DNA of 12,807 bases from an uncultured Mollicutes bacterium. Its GTDB lineage: Bacteria > Bacillota_I > Bacilli_A > RFN20 > CAG-288. Positions 5,766 through 12,807 of this stretch are shown piece after piece (the stretch's first letter is position 1; the number at the start of each line of letters is the position of its first letter). The position numbers and the translations under genes were made by a program. The stretch spans positions 1 through 12,807 of the forward strand of contig URQF01000031.1 of the NCBI GenBank assembly GCA_900549915.1, written 5' to 3'. The notes under the pieces are model-generated. The model was not told the DNA's origin. It did not search any database and worked only from the letters and a program-made list of their open reading frames with translations.

Positions 5766-7277
5766 CTACTTGACTAAATAGCCATAGGCTTCATGGGCAA
5801 ACTGGACATAGGTCTTCGTTTCGCTCATGGTCGCACCAGTCTTAACATCACCGATGGTAACATACTTATGGCCATCAGCAGCTGGTTCCTTGGAAGTGAC
5901 AGCACTATCCTTGGTCAGATTCGTGAAGTCGAGTCCGACAAAGGCTTTCTCAACAGCAGCAATATTCCATTTCCACCAGGTCTGATAATTTTCCGGTTTG
6001 ACATCTTCCGGAGCACCATGACCGGTAGTCCAGTAATTATTGCCGTATTCAGCTTTCGTAGCGGTCTTGTTTCCGTAAGCGACTTTATCAGTGGAAGCAG
6101 TGCCATTGGCATCCTTGACAACAGAAATCTGATGGAGGAACTGGGCATTGTAATAATTGTTGGCAAGATAGGCAGAAGAAGCATAGTATGCCCTAGCGTT
6201 GGTATCCGTTCCATTGGCATAGGCAACATATTCACGGCTCTTAGCAGCAGCTAAAGGAGTGCCAGTCCAGACTTTGCCGTTGACGGAGATATACTGAGAA
6301 TAATAGGTATCAACAGCCGCATCCTTATCGGTAGCATCCGTATGGAAATGAACTACAGGGGCATCATTTCCGCTTTCAGCCGGACGCTGAGCAAGCCTAG
6401 AAAGGAACTGGTTGGTTTCATTGATGTTAGCATAGACAACTTTGTTATCCCTGCCAACAACAAGCTCCGTCTTGGAGAAGCAGTTCTGATGATCAAGTCC
6501 AAACTGTTCGACAACACGGGACTCACCAGTGAAAGCAGATTTAGCGGCTTGGACATAGGCGTTGAAGGAAGAAATGGTAGCACCAGTATCAACACTGTCA
6601 ACAAATCCAGTCTTGGATTTTGCGGAATCAGAAGCCTTCTTATATTCGGAGGCAATTTTAGAAAGGTTCTTGCCAGTTAATCCAGCTTCAATCTTAGAGA
6701 TATTGGCTTTCCAGCCTAATCCGTGAGTTCCAGGACGCCAATAAGAAGACTCTTCAGATGCCTTGGAATAAATCGGAGCAATCAGTCCATCTATTTTGAC
6801 TCCGTTTGCATCGGAACCATAAGCATAGTTAGTAACAAGAGTGTTATAGAGTCTAGCCCTATCTTTCTGCTTGCTGTAAGCCTTGGAAATAGCATCATAA
6901 TCATCATTTCCACGCTTATAGGAAAGCTTGCCATCGGCAATGGTTCCCGTGTAAGTGACACCACCGACAGTCAGATACTTAGCATAATAGACACCAGAAA
7001 GATTAACGACATTGTCTCCCTCGACCTGAACAGCAGCCTTAGCAATCGAGTTTCCGCTGGAATCCGGAGTAGCACAGTAGACCACTTCATCAAAATGGAC
7101 AGACTGTGCGATTTCATCCTTGATCTGAACTTCAGCACGGATCAGATAGTTTCCATGGATAGCATAAGCAACACGGATGCCATCAACATAACCTGTTCCA
7201 GCGCTCTCACCACGAGGAGCGCATCCAACCAAGCCAAGAGCTGTCAGACTTAACAAGAGCAGAGCATTTTTCTTCAT
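5766..7277 (-). CDS. Secreted lipoprotein with two FMN-binding-like domains (PplA-like)
   Basis: 503 residues. Residues 1-18 form a lipoprotein signal ending in an LVGC lipobox with Cys19, so the mature protein is expected on the outer membrane face. The rest is an internal duplication of about 240 residues per copy. Matching landmarks are YYAKYLTVGG near 97 and YYSQYISVNG near 325, YW-rich segments near 179 and 415, and the C-terminal motifs VDTGATISSFNAYVQ (229) and VKTGATMSETKTYVQ (478). Thr234 and Thr483 fit ApbE flavinylation sites. The second has the full DxxTGAT pattern; the first has Ser where Asp is usual. Two-flavin lipoproteins such as Listeria PplA serve in extracellular electron transfer. 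Sequence identity to PplA cannot be judged here, so the role as electron carrier for the downstream RNF-like complex is inferred. AGGAGG lies 8 bases before the ATG. Confidence 0.85.
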   Translation of the reverse strand: MKKNALLLLSLTALGLVGCAPRGESAGTGYVDGIRVAYAIHGNYLIRAEVQIKDEIAQSVHFDEVVYCATPDSSGNSIAKAAVQVEGDNVVNLSGVYYAKYLTVGGVTYTGTIADGKLSYKRGNDDYDAISKAYSKQKDRARLYNTLVTNYAYGSDANGVKIDGLIAPIYSKASEESSYWRPGTHGLGWKANISKIEAGLTGKNLSKIASEYKKASDSAKSKTGFVDSVDTGATISSFNAYVQAAKSAFTGESRVVEQFGLDHQNCFSKTELVVGRDNKVVYANINETNQFLSRLAQRPAESGNDAPVVHFHTDATDKDAAVDTYYSQYISVNGKVWTGTPLAAAKSREYVAYANGTDTNARAYYASSAYLANNYYNAQFLHQISVVKDANGTASTDKVAYGNKTATKAEYGNNYWTTGHGAPEDVKPENYQTWWKWNIAAVEKAFVGLDFTNLTKDSAVTSKEPAADGHKYVTIGDVKTGATMSETKTYVQFAHEAYGYLVK

Positions 7278-7312
7278 TTAAATAACCTCCTATAATTGTT
7301 GTTTACAAGCAT
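7274..7312 (-). other. Possible 12-codon leader ORF ending in ATGA overlap with lipoprotein start
   Basis: ATG 7312 begins the 12-codon reading frame MLVNNNYRRLFK. Its TGA overlaps the lipoprotein ATG. AAAGAGG touches the leader ATG directly, which is too close for a good ribosome site. The two Arg codons are the Shine-Dalgarno of the main gene, so the frame may be accidental. Confidence 0.2.
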
Positions 7313-7356
7313 CCTCTTTAGACACGATTTTTAAAAAGAGAGAACCTATTACTTTA

Positions 7357-7384
7357 ACTATATTATCCTAAAATAAAAAGTCAA
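7357..7384 (-). promoter_or_regulatory. Sigma-70-type promoter of the lipoprotein/rnf operon
   Basis: The minus strand carries TTGACT (7384-7379), a 16-bp spacer and TATAGT (7362-7357). Transcription would begin near 7350, leaving a leader of about 70 nt. Each hexamer differs from consensus at one position. It is the only good promoter seen before the operon. Confidence 0.65.
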
Positions 7385-7387
7385 GGA

Positions 7388-7416
7388 AAAGGCTTGGCTA
7401 AACCAAGATAGCCTTT
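7388..7416. repeat. Inverted repeat immediately upstream of the -35 box
   Basis: AAAGGC+TTGG (7388-7397) and CCAA+GCCTTT (7403-7416) pair around CTAAA, with a 4-base GATA bulge. On the minus strand it ends in CCTTTTCC. It could be a weak terminator against upstream transcription or an operator next to the -35 box at 7379-7384. Confidence 0.45.
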
Positions 7417-7601
7417 GTTCTTAAATAAACAATAATTAAAACTGAATAAATATAATTAGTTATAAGCAATCTTTTTTATTTTAAAAGGGTTGGGAATATT
7501 TTTCTGCATAAAGTTTCTTTTGGGCTTTTTCCCATTTGGCAATCTATGAAATCATCTCCAAGCAAGATTCCACAATAGCTTTGGGTCAGAGTTACAGGGC
7601 A

Positions 7602-7624
7602 TTTTTGTTTTCCGAAAACAAAAA
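7602..7624. promoter_or_regulatory. 23-bp perfect palindrome, operator-like
   Basis: TTTTTGTTTTC, one central C, then GAAAACAAAAA: 11-bp perfect arms. It overlaps the T-tract of the rubrerythrin terminator. The core TGTTTTC-C-GAAAACA resembles no regulator site I can name with confidence. It may be a protein-binding operator, or only an extension of the terminator tail. Confidence 0.4.
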
Positions 7625-7669
7625 AGGCTGCAAACCCTGGCTTTTCAACCAAGGTTAATGCAGTCTTTT
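7620..7669 (-). terminator. Rho-independent terminator of rubrerythrin gene
   Basis: Minus-strand RNA: an 8-bp stem (AACCUUGG with CCAGGGUU, one G-U) around an 8-base loop, extended below a UU bulge by CUGCA/UGCAG and followed by UUUUUU. It starts about 20 bp after the rubrerythrin stop. Confidence 0.8.
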
Positions 7670-7690
7670 AGATAACAATAAATCGATTAG

Positions 7691-8266
7691 TTATGCTTTT
7701 TTCGGTTCCCAGCCATAGTTAAGAGCTTCCGGGATGAAGGAATCCTTATGGCCGCAGACCGGGCAGATAGACGGCTTAACACCAACAGCGACATGTCCGC
7801 AGACTGTGCATTTCCACACAACGAGGACATTTTCCTTGATGACGACTTTGGTAGCACCAAGCTGGCGAAGAAGTTCTTGATAACGAGCTTCATGGCGGGA
7901 TTCGATTGCACCGACAAGATCGAACTTAGCAGCGATTTCCGGGAAGCCTTCTTCACGGGCAATCTTAGCAAACTCCGGATACCTGGAAGCCTGCTCATAA
8001 TGTTCGCCATTAGCAGCATCCTTGAGATTGACTTCTGTGGTCGGGATGGAACCATCATGCAGATACTTGAACCAGAGTTCTGCATGTTCGTTCTCATTTA
8101 AGCTAGTCTCCCTGAAGAGATCAGCAAAGGCCTGATGTCCTTCTTTCTTAGCGACTGAAGCATAATAGGCGTATTTGGTGTGTGCCTGGCTCTCGCCAGC
8201 AAAGGCAGCTTGCAGATTCTTTTCTGTCTGCGTACCGGCTAAACGTTTGAAATCTTTTTCTGTCAT
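7691..8266 (-). CDS. rbr: Rubrerythrin
   Basis: 191 residues, the classical size. The family reduces hydrogen peroxide in the cytoplasm of anaerobes, using a diiron site in a ferritin-like four-helix bundle and a C-terminal rubredoxin iron. Visible ligands are Glu25 (GESQAHTKY), the ExxH pair Glu58/His61, a probable third-helix Glu at 91, and ExxH Glu122/His125. The rubredoxin motifs are CTVC (Cys153/156) and CPVC (Cys168/171). All key residues are present. It is a single-gene unit: GGAGGTG lies four bases before the ATG, an extended -10 box lies just upstream, and a strong terminator follows. It is transcribed toward the lipoprotein/rnf operon, whose RNF-type reductase would also belong to anaerobic redox metabolism; no direct partnership is shown. 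Confidence 0.97.
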   Translation of the reverse strand: MTEKDFKRLAGTQTEKNLQAAFAGESQAHTKYAYYASVAKKEGHQAFADLFRETSLNENEHAELWFKYLHDGSIPTTEVNLKDAANGEHYEQASRYPEFAKIAREEGFPEIAAKFDLVGAIESRHEARYQELLRQLGATKVVIKENVLVVWKCTVCGHVAVGVKPSICPVCGHKDSFIPEALNYGWEPKKA

Positions 8267-8290
8267 AGAACACCTCCAATGTTCGACCTT

Positions 8291-8299
8291 ATTATATCA
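8291..8299 (-). promoter_or_regulatory. Extended -10 promoter of rubrerythrin
   Basis: The minus strand reads TGATATAAT: a perfect TATAAT with an upstream TG. No good -35 hexamer lies 16-18 bp upstream, as is common for extended -10 promoters. Transcription would start near 8284, about 18 nt before the ATG. A near-match to a catabolite-repression (cre) box lies at 8319-8332. Confidence 0.55.
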
Positions 8300-8343
8300 G
8301 ATGGAAAAGAGAAGAAAAGTAAAACGCTTACACCTCTACCCCA

Positions 8344-8373
8344 TTCAAATCAGCATGTATTTTGCGCTATGAT
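8344..8373 (+). promoter_or_regulatory. Candidate promoter of the ABC exporter operon
   Basis: TTCAAA (8344-8349), an 18-bp spacer and TATGAT (8368-8373). The start point would be near 8380, giving a leader of about 20 nt with AAGGGGCGG as ribosome site. The -35 match is only moderate. Confidence 0.4.
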
Positions 8374-8401
8374 ATACAGGCTATAAGGGGCGGTATGAAC
8401 G

Positions 8402-10207
8402 ATGAATAAAACGAAAAAGAAAACAGAAAACAATGCAAAGGTATCTTTATGGATATATAGGAAGCCTTATAAAGTTCCTTTTATCATTGCATGCTTATGT
8501 ATTACATTAGAAAATGCTTTAGAGATTTCTTTGCCATTCTTAATGAATTTAATGCTATTGAATGGATTAGATCTTAATGCAGATGGAACCTATTCCTATA
8601 ACCAGGCCTTTGTATTAGAAATGGCAGGAGTCAGGATTGGGTTTGCTGTTCTTGCCTTTATCCTAGGCGTCTTCAGTGCCAAGAGGACAGCAAAAGCTGG
8701 ACGAGGCTTTGGATACGAAAGGCGAAAAGAAGAATATAAAAAAATCCAGTCTTTTTCTTTTGCTAACCTAGATCAGTTCCGTATCAATTCCTTAATTACC
8801 CGCAGGACAAACGATATTCAGCTGATTTCGGATAGTTTCTGTCAGTCTTTACGTCCATTCCTCCGTGGTCCTTTCCAGCTTCTCTTTGCGTTTTGCTTTG
8901 CAGCTAGGATTTCCACTAAGCTTACTGTCGTTTATGCTGTTGCCATTCCGCTGCTTGCCGTTGCACTCACATTCGTCGTTCTCTTCTCCCGTCCGAAGTT
9001 CTATGCTTTGCAGAAGGCAGTCGATCGTGTCAATAGAACAACAGATGAATCTTTGCGAGCCAGGAAACTAATCCGTGCTAACGCAAAGAAAGATTATGAA
9101 GAAGAAAAATTCGGACTCGTCAACAAAGACGTGAAAAAGGTTGCAACCTCTTCCTTAGCCTTAGTCGGTTCTAACAGGGCTATTTCCCAACTGAGGACTT
9201 ATGCCTGTATTGTCGGTATTCTTCTTATCGGAGGCACCAATATCATTTCTAACTTCACAATCCCCTCACAGATCAAAGACGAAGTCACAAACATCACTTC
9301 GTTCTTAAGCTATACCACTCAAAGGATGGCATCCTTAGAAATGATTTCTTCTGTCTTCAGGCTTTTCACTCGTTCTTCTGCATCCATTGAACGAGTCAAG
9401 GAAGTCTTTGCCAGCCAGAGCGATATCATCGAAAACAAAGATTCTAAGATTAAGTTCAAAGACGGTTCCATCAGCTTCGAACATGTCTCCTTCAAATATA
9501 ACAAAGATGCCAAAGAAAACGTTCTCTCCGATGTTAGTTTTTCCATCAAGAGCGGAGAGACCATCGGAATTCTGGGTGAAACCGGTTCTTCGAAATCAAC
9601 ATTGATTTATCTGATTGAACGCTTCTATGATGCCAGTGAAGGAACGATCAAAATCGGCGGTTATCCAATTAAAGACTACCGATTAGAAGAAATCCGGAAA
9701 GAAACAGCTATCGCCTTCCAGTCTCCGCTTCTCTTTACCGGAACCATCCGTCAGAACCTTCTTTGGGGAAACCCAAATGCAAGCGAAGAAGATATCATCA
9801 AAGCCTGCAAGATTGCCTGCTGCTATGATTTCATCAAGGATTCGCTTCCCAATGGTTTAGATACAAGGCTGGGTCAGTCGGGCGGAAATGTCTCCGGCGG
9901 TCAACGGCAACGTCTTTGCATTGCACGTGCTCTGCTTCGTCAGCCTAAAATCTTAGTTCTCGATGATTCCTTCTCAGCATTAGATCGTATTACCGAAGCT
10001 CAGCTGAAGAAGAACCTCGAGGAATGTTATCCAGAAAGGACAAAGATTGTCATCTCTCAGAAGACTTCCACCATCGAAGACAGTGACCGGATTATTGTCT
10101 TGAAAGACGGAAAAATCAATAACATAGGAACTTCATCCTGGCTGTTGGATCATGATCCGATTTATCAGGATATCTATAAAGTTCAGAAGGAGGGACTTGA
10201 AAAATGA
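8402..10207 (+). CDS. ABC exporter half-transporter with degenerate ATPase site
   Basis: 601 residues: a membrane domain of about six spans (roughly 25-325) fused to an ATPase domain (about 355-601). Walker A is GETGSSKST (392-400, Ser where the second Gly is usual), the Q-loop is Gln440, the signature is canonical VSGGQ (497-501), and Walker B ILVLD is followed by Asp522 instead of catalytic Glu. The H-loop His is Gln553 (ISQK). This is the degenerate partner of heterodimeric exporters of the BmrCD/TM287-288 type. The substrate is unknown; lipids, peptides or drugs are possible. The start at 8402 is favoured by spacing to AAGGGGCGG. An earlier ATG at 8395 opens only a four-codon frame (MNDE) that overlaps it. 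The stop overlaps the next start (ATGA), so the two subunits are translationally coupled. Confidence 0.94.
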   Translation: MNKTKKKTENNAKVSLWIYRKPYKVPFIIACLCITLENALEISLPFLMNLMLLNGLDLNADGTYSYNQAFVLEMAGVRIGFAVLAFILGVFSAKRTAKAGRGFGYERRKEEYKKIQSFSFANLDQFRINSLITRRTNDIQLISDSFCQSLRPFLRGPFQLLFAFCFAARISTKLTVVYAVAIPLLAVALTFVVLFSRPKFYALQKAVDRVNRTTDESLRARKLIRANAKKDYEEEKFGLVNKDVKKVATSSLALVGSNRAISQLRTYACIVGILLIGGTNIISNFTIPSQIKDEVTNITSFLSYTTQRMASLEMISSVFRLFTRSSASIERVKEVFASQSDIIENKDSKIKFKDGSISFEHVSFKYNKDAKENVLSDVSFSIKSGETIGILGETGSSKSTLIYLIERFYDASEGTIKIGGYPIKDYRLEEIRKETAIAFQSPLLFTGTIRQNLLWGNPNASEEDIIKACKIACCYDFIKDSLPNGLDTRLGQSGGNVSGGQRQRLCIARALLRQPKILVLDDSFSALDRITEAQLKKNLEECYPERTKIVISQKTSTIEDSDRIIVLKDGKINNIGTSSWLLDHDPIYQDIYKVQKEGLEK

Positions 10208-12054
10208 AAAAGAACAATAATCATCCCCGTCCGCAGAATCTCAAACGTACCTTCCTTCGCCTAAGGTCTTATTTCAAGCCTTACTGGTACCTCTTCCTTC
10301 TTGTTATACTAAGGACCATCTGGACTGCTATTGCAAACCTAGAGGGAACAAGGTATGCAGGTGATAGGACAAACTATATTCTGAATTCCCAGAATGTGGA
10401 AGCTTCTATCCGTTATGCCACCTACTTCACTAGGGGAACAAAACTCATTATCCTTTATCTGACAGGTGTCGCTTGTGCTCTGATTCATAATGAAATCAGG
10501 GTTGTCTTAACACAGAAGATTCTTTATAAGCTCCGTTCTCAATTGAGGGCAAAGAGGCAAAATCTCCCTATCAGCTATTTTGATACGCATACCCACGGAG
10601 AAATCAGGTCTTTCTTTACCAATGATATCGATTCCTTACTGAACTGTCTGAATGACTCCATTGCCAACATTATCCTATCGGCTACCAACAGGATTGGAAC
10701 CATCGTATCCTTGTTTATTCTGAATGTCCGGTTGACTCTGATTGTCCTTGTATTCATTGTTGTCAGGATTGTCTTCAGGACCATCAATGCAAAGATCTCC
10801 CGGAAGTACTTCATCAAGACCCAGCAGGCACTTAGCAATGTCAACTCCGTAGTCGAAGAGGACATCTCTGGAACCAAGGTCATCAAGGCCTTCAACCATG
10901 AGGAAGCTAGTTATCAGAAGTTCTCCTCTGCCAACCAAGAATGGAAGGAAGCAAGCAGTCAGGCTTTCTATCACACTCAAAGGAATACTCCCTTCTTTGT
11001 CTCCTTATCCTATCTTAATTTTGCGGTCGCTTCTGTCTTAGGTGTCATTGCCTTATGCACGGGAAGGTTTGGAAGCTTGAATTTCGGTCAGCTTCAGTCT
11101 TATCTTGTCTTAGTCCGGAATGTCTGCCGTCCGTTCAATTACTTCACCAGGCATTTAAACAACATCTTATCGGCTAGGGCAGGTGCAGAGCGTATCTTCG
11201 GATTCCTAGATGAAAAAGAGGAACAGGAAACCGGAAAGATCACTCTTGAGAAAATCAGTGACGAAGAAGACTTTTCCAAACGTTATGCTTGGAAAAAAGA
11301 AGATGGAAGCCTTATTCCCCTAGAAGGAAAGATTGAGTTCAAAAACGTCTATTTCTCCTATGTCAAAGGAAAACCGATTCTTCAAAATATCTCCTTCGAA
11401 TGCCACAGAGGAAAGAAGAGGGCATTTGTCGGAGCAACTGGTGCTGGCAAAACGACCATCATTTCCCTGTTAGCCCGGTTCTATCCTATTGATTCCGGAG
11501 AGATTCTCTACGATGGAATTAATATTGTCGATATTGAGCTAGAATCCCTGCGCCGAGCTCTGTCCATGGTCACACAGGATACACACCTCTTCACCGATAC
11601 CATGGAAAACAATATCCGTTATGTCCGCCGTCATTCCACCCACGAAGAAGTAATCAACGCAGCAAAAAAGACACAAGCGGATTCCTTTATCCGCCGTTCG
11701 CCAGAAGGTTATGATACAATGCTGTATGATGATGGCGGTAACCTTTCCGAAGGTCAGCGTCAGCTTCTTGGCTTAACCCGTGCAACTCTGAATCAGCCTC
11801 CGGTTCTGATTCTTGATGAGGCAACAAGCAACATCGATACCCGAAGTGAATTATTGATTCAGAAGAGCTTAAATGAATTAAGGAAATCCCGTACAACAAT
11901 CAGGATTGCCCATCGTCTCTCGACAATCCGGGATGCCGATGAAATCATTGTTTTGGAACATGGTGTCATTCAAGAAAGAGGCACCCAAGACGAACTGTTA
12001 GCTCTCCACAAGAAATACTACGATCTCTACACTGGCAAGGTCGAACTTAGTTAA
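10204..12054 (+). CDS. ABC exporter half-transporter with consensus catalytic residues
   Basis: 616 residues: a membrane domain (about 25-330), a charged linker of some 40 residues (about 335-375), and an ATPase domain. Walker A is GATGAGKTT (410-418), the Q-loop is Gln458, the signature is non-canonical LSEGQ (514-518), and Walker B VLILD is followed by catalytic Glu539. His570 forms the H-loop (IAHRLST). This complements the upstream protein. Its Walker A/B with the partner's SGGQ make the active ATP site, while its LSEGQ faces the partner's degenerate site. Exporter heterodimers of this kind use one site for hydrolysis and one as a regulatory site. AAGGAGGG ahead of the start lies inside the upstream gene. 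Confidence 0.95.
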   Translation: MKKNNNHPRPQNLKRTFLRLRSYFKPYWYLFLLVILRTIWTAIANLEGTRYAGDRTNYILNSQNVEASIRYATYFTRGTKLIILYLTGVACALIHNEIRVVLTQKILYKLRSQLRAKRQNLPISYFDTHTHGEIRSFFTNDIDSLLNCLNDSIANIILSATNRIGTIVSLFILNVRLTLIVLVFIVVRIVFRTINAKISRKYFIKTQQALSNVNSVVEEDISGTKVIKAFNHEEASYQKFSSANQEWKEASSQAFYHTQRNTPFFVSLSYLNFAVASVLGVIALCTGRFGSLNFGQLQSYLVLVRNVCRPFNYFTRHLNNILSARAGAERIFGFLDEKEEQETGKITLEKISDEEDFSKRYAWKKEDGSLIPLEGKIEFKNVYFSYVKGKPILQNISFECHRGKKRAFVGATGAGKTTIISLLARFYPIDSGEILYDGINIVDIELESLRRALSMVTQDTHLFTDTMENNIRYVRRHSTHEEVINAAKKTQADSFIRRSPEGYDTMLYDDGGNLSEGQRQLLGLTRATLNQPPVLILDEATSNIDTRSELLIQKSLNELRKSRTTIRIAHRLSTIRDADEIIVLEHGVIQERGTQDELLALHKKYYDLYTGKVELS

Positions 12055-12074
12055 ACAACAAAGGAGTCATGAAA

Positions 12075-12807
12075 ATGGAAGATAATATTAAAGGTACTCT
12101 GATTATTGCAGACGAGAATTATCTTCCTTTTCTTTTTGAGTATTGTGCAAAAGACCTGTCGAAGAATATTACTCTCTGGTCTACCAAAGATCTTTTTGAT
12201 AATGTCGGCGACAAGGTAGGCGAAGATGCGATTTCCTTTCTGAGGAAGAAAGGAATTGGATACGGAAAAGCAAAAAAATACCTGAACCTTCTTTGCACTG
12301 CCGACTATACAAAGAATACAAAGCTTTCCTCTAGGAGAGAAGAACTACGAGAAAACAAAAGGCTGATTCCAAATCCGCTCGGTGCGAAGAGGATTCAATC
12401 TTATCATGTCTTCCTTTTTGAAAGGCAGGAAGATATCCAAGTTCATGATTTCCTGAAACGAAATGGAGTTTCAGCCACGGATAGGAGTATCGATGCTTTA
12501 AAGCGGATAAATCATTTCACTCCAATGAATCATCCAAGCATCAATCTCTTCTCCGATAAGTTTCATCAATTCAGGTATGTTTTTGCAGACATCCGGAAAA
12601 GATTACTGGAAACAGGCCCTGAGCAAGCAAAGACAAGTATCACCATCCACATCAATGGACAGGAAGATGCTTTCTATTTAAAGAACATTGGTTCCCTTTT
12701 CGATATTCCAGTCATCAGGTCTCTTTCCTCTCCCTTCCTAGCGGAAGAAGGAGTCAAAAAAAAGATAGAAGAATTCTATCAAACAAAAGACTTTCGATTC
12801 AGCGAAG
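12075..12807 (+). CDS. Uncharacterised protein, possibly AddB-like helicase/nuclease, cut at right edge
   Basis: The frame is open to the edge (244 complete codons from 12075). AAAGGAG ends 8 bases before ATG 12075 and only 2 before ATG 12069, so the later start is preferred. Residues are counted from 12075. The N-terminus is mostly soluble and mixed in charge. The segment about 166-220 (FRYVFADIRKRLLETG, a beta-rich stretch, then LFDIPV) resembles the part of UvrD-type helicase and AddB proteins that reads 'adIrklLe.g....I.I....yl..l...f.IP'. Low-GC bacteria encode related proteins ending in a PD-(D/E)XK nuclease; that end is outside the window. No Walker motif is seen, as is sometimes so in nuclease-only relatives. 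It lies 20 bp after the exporter gene and is probably co-transcribed. The family is a guess from pattern; the gene itself is well supported. Confidence 0.6.
   Translation, partial: MEDNIKGTLIIADENYLPFLFEYCAKDLSKNITLWSTKDLFDNVGDKVGEDAISFLRKKGIGYGKAKKYLNLLCTADYTKNTKLSSRREELRENKRLIPNPLGAKRIQSYHVFLFERQEDIQVHDFLKRNGVSATDRSIDALKRINHFTPMNHPSINLFSDKFHQFRYVFADIRKRLLETGPEQAKTSITIHINGQEDAFYLKNIGSLFDIPVIRSLSSPFLAEEGVKKKIEEFYQTKDFRFSE

Larger units (their letters stand above)
7278..7690. other. 413-bp non-coding spacer between rubrerythrin and lipoprotein genes
   Basis: AT-rich, with no convincing gene on either strand. It holds, from the right: the rubrerythrin terminator (7620-7669), a perfect 11-bp-arm palindrome (7602-7624), about 185 bp (7417-7601) in which I see only a weak 4-bp-stem hairpin at 7518-7531, an inverted repeat (7388-7416), a promoter (7357-7384) and the lipoprotein 5' leader (about 7350-7278). 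No FMN riboswitch consensus is visible. Confidence 0.7.

Noticed and set aside
5793..7253. Long open frames on the plus strand opposite the lipoprotein gene.
   Set aside because: Their products have no recognisable domains and they lie antisense to a well-supported lipoprotein gene with signal peptide and ribosome site.
7453..7602. Minus-strand frame from ATG 7602 with a single in-frame TGA, about 48 codons, which could suggest a decayed gene or TGA read as Trp.
   Set aside because: No recognisable family and a weak ribosome site. TGA ends the first ABC gene in an ATGA overlap, so recoding is not supported. The AT-rich spacer can give such a frame by chance.
7278..7610. Possible FMN riboswitch upstream of the flavoprotein operon.
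   Set aside because: None of the conserved G-rich RFN-element blocks could be found; the spacer is AT-rich with only simple hairpins.
1..12807. CRISPR array, insertion sequence, tRNA or rRNA.
   Set aside because: I saw no regularly spaced repeats, transposase motifs, tRNA cloverleaf with CCA end, or rRNA-like stretch when reading both strands.

Overview
The window looks like chromosomal DNA from an anaerobic, low-GC Gram-positive bacterium (Bacillota, perhaps an Erysipelotrichia- or Mollicutes-like lineage). The grounds are strong purine-rich Shine-Dalgarno sites (AGGAGG), lipoprotein-type secretion, rubrerythrin, an RNF-type membrane oxidoreductase, and AT-rich intergenic spacers. TGA is used as a stop, for example in the ATGA overlap of the two ABC genes, so the standard bacterial code fits. 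The lineage is an inference; no rRNA or other marker is present.

The left two thirds (1-7277, all minus strand) are a flavin-centred electron-transfer locus. In transcription order it holds: a promoter (7357-7384); a 503-residue secreted lipoprotein with two tandem copies of an FMN-binding-like domain, each with a TGAT flavinylation motif (7277-5766); an RNA hairpin (5748-5719); rnfC, rnfD, rnfG, rnfE and rnfA, packed stop-to-start (5694-1441); a perfect 12-bp terminator-like hairpin; and an apbE-like lipoprotein gene (1383 to beyond the left edge). ApbE is the enzyme that attaches FMN covalently to Thr in [ST]GAT motifs. The locus therefore encodes the modifying enzyme, its probable targets (the lipoprotein twice, RnfG, perhaps RnfD) and the membrane complex. 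A plausible flow is cytosolic NADH or another donor to RnfC, then across the membrane, then to RnfG/RnfD flavins, then to the lipoprotein flavins outside the membrane.

The complex is unusual. The Cys-Pro motif that supplies a ligand of the intramembrane [2Fe-2S] cluster is missing from both RnfA and RnfE. The second Cys of each is displaced in my hand alignment. The expected flavinylated Thr of RnfD is Ser. rnfB is not next to rnfA. This is the best candidate for something undescribed: a divergent RNF-like complex dedicated to extracytoplasmic flavoproteins.

The middle (7278-8401) holds a 413-bp non-coding spacer with a promoter, inverted repeats and a terminator, then a rubrerythrin gene on the minus strand (oxidative-stress defence) and a divergent promoter region. 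The right third (8402-12807, plus strand) is an operon of two overlapping ABC exporter half-transporters. They form a heterodimer with one degenerate and one consensus ATPase site. A gene cut by the right edge follows; it is possibly an AddB-like helicase/nuclease. I see no tRNA, rRNA, insertion sequence or CRISPR array.
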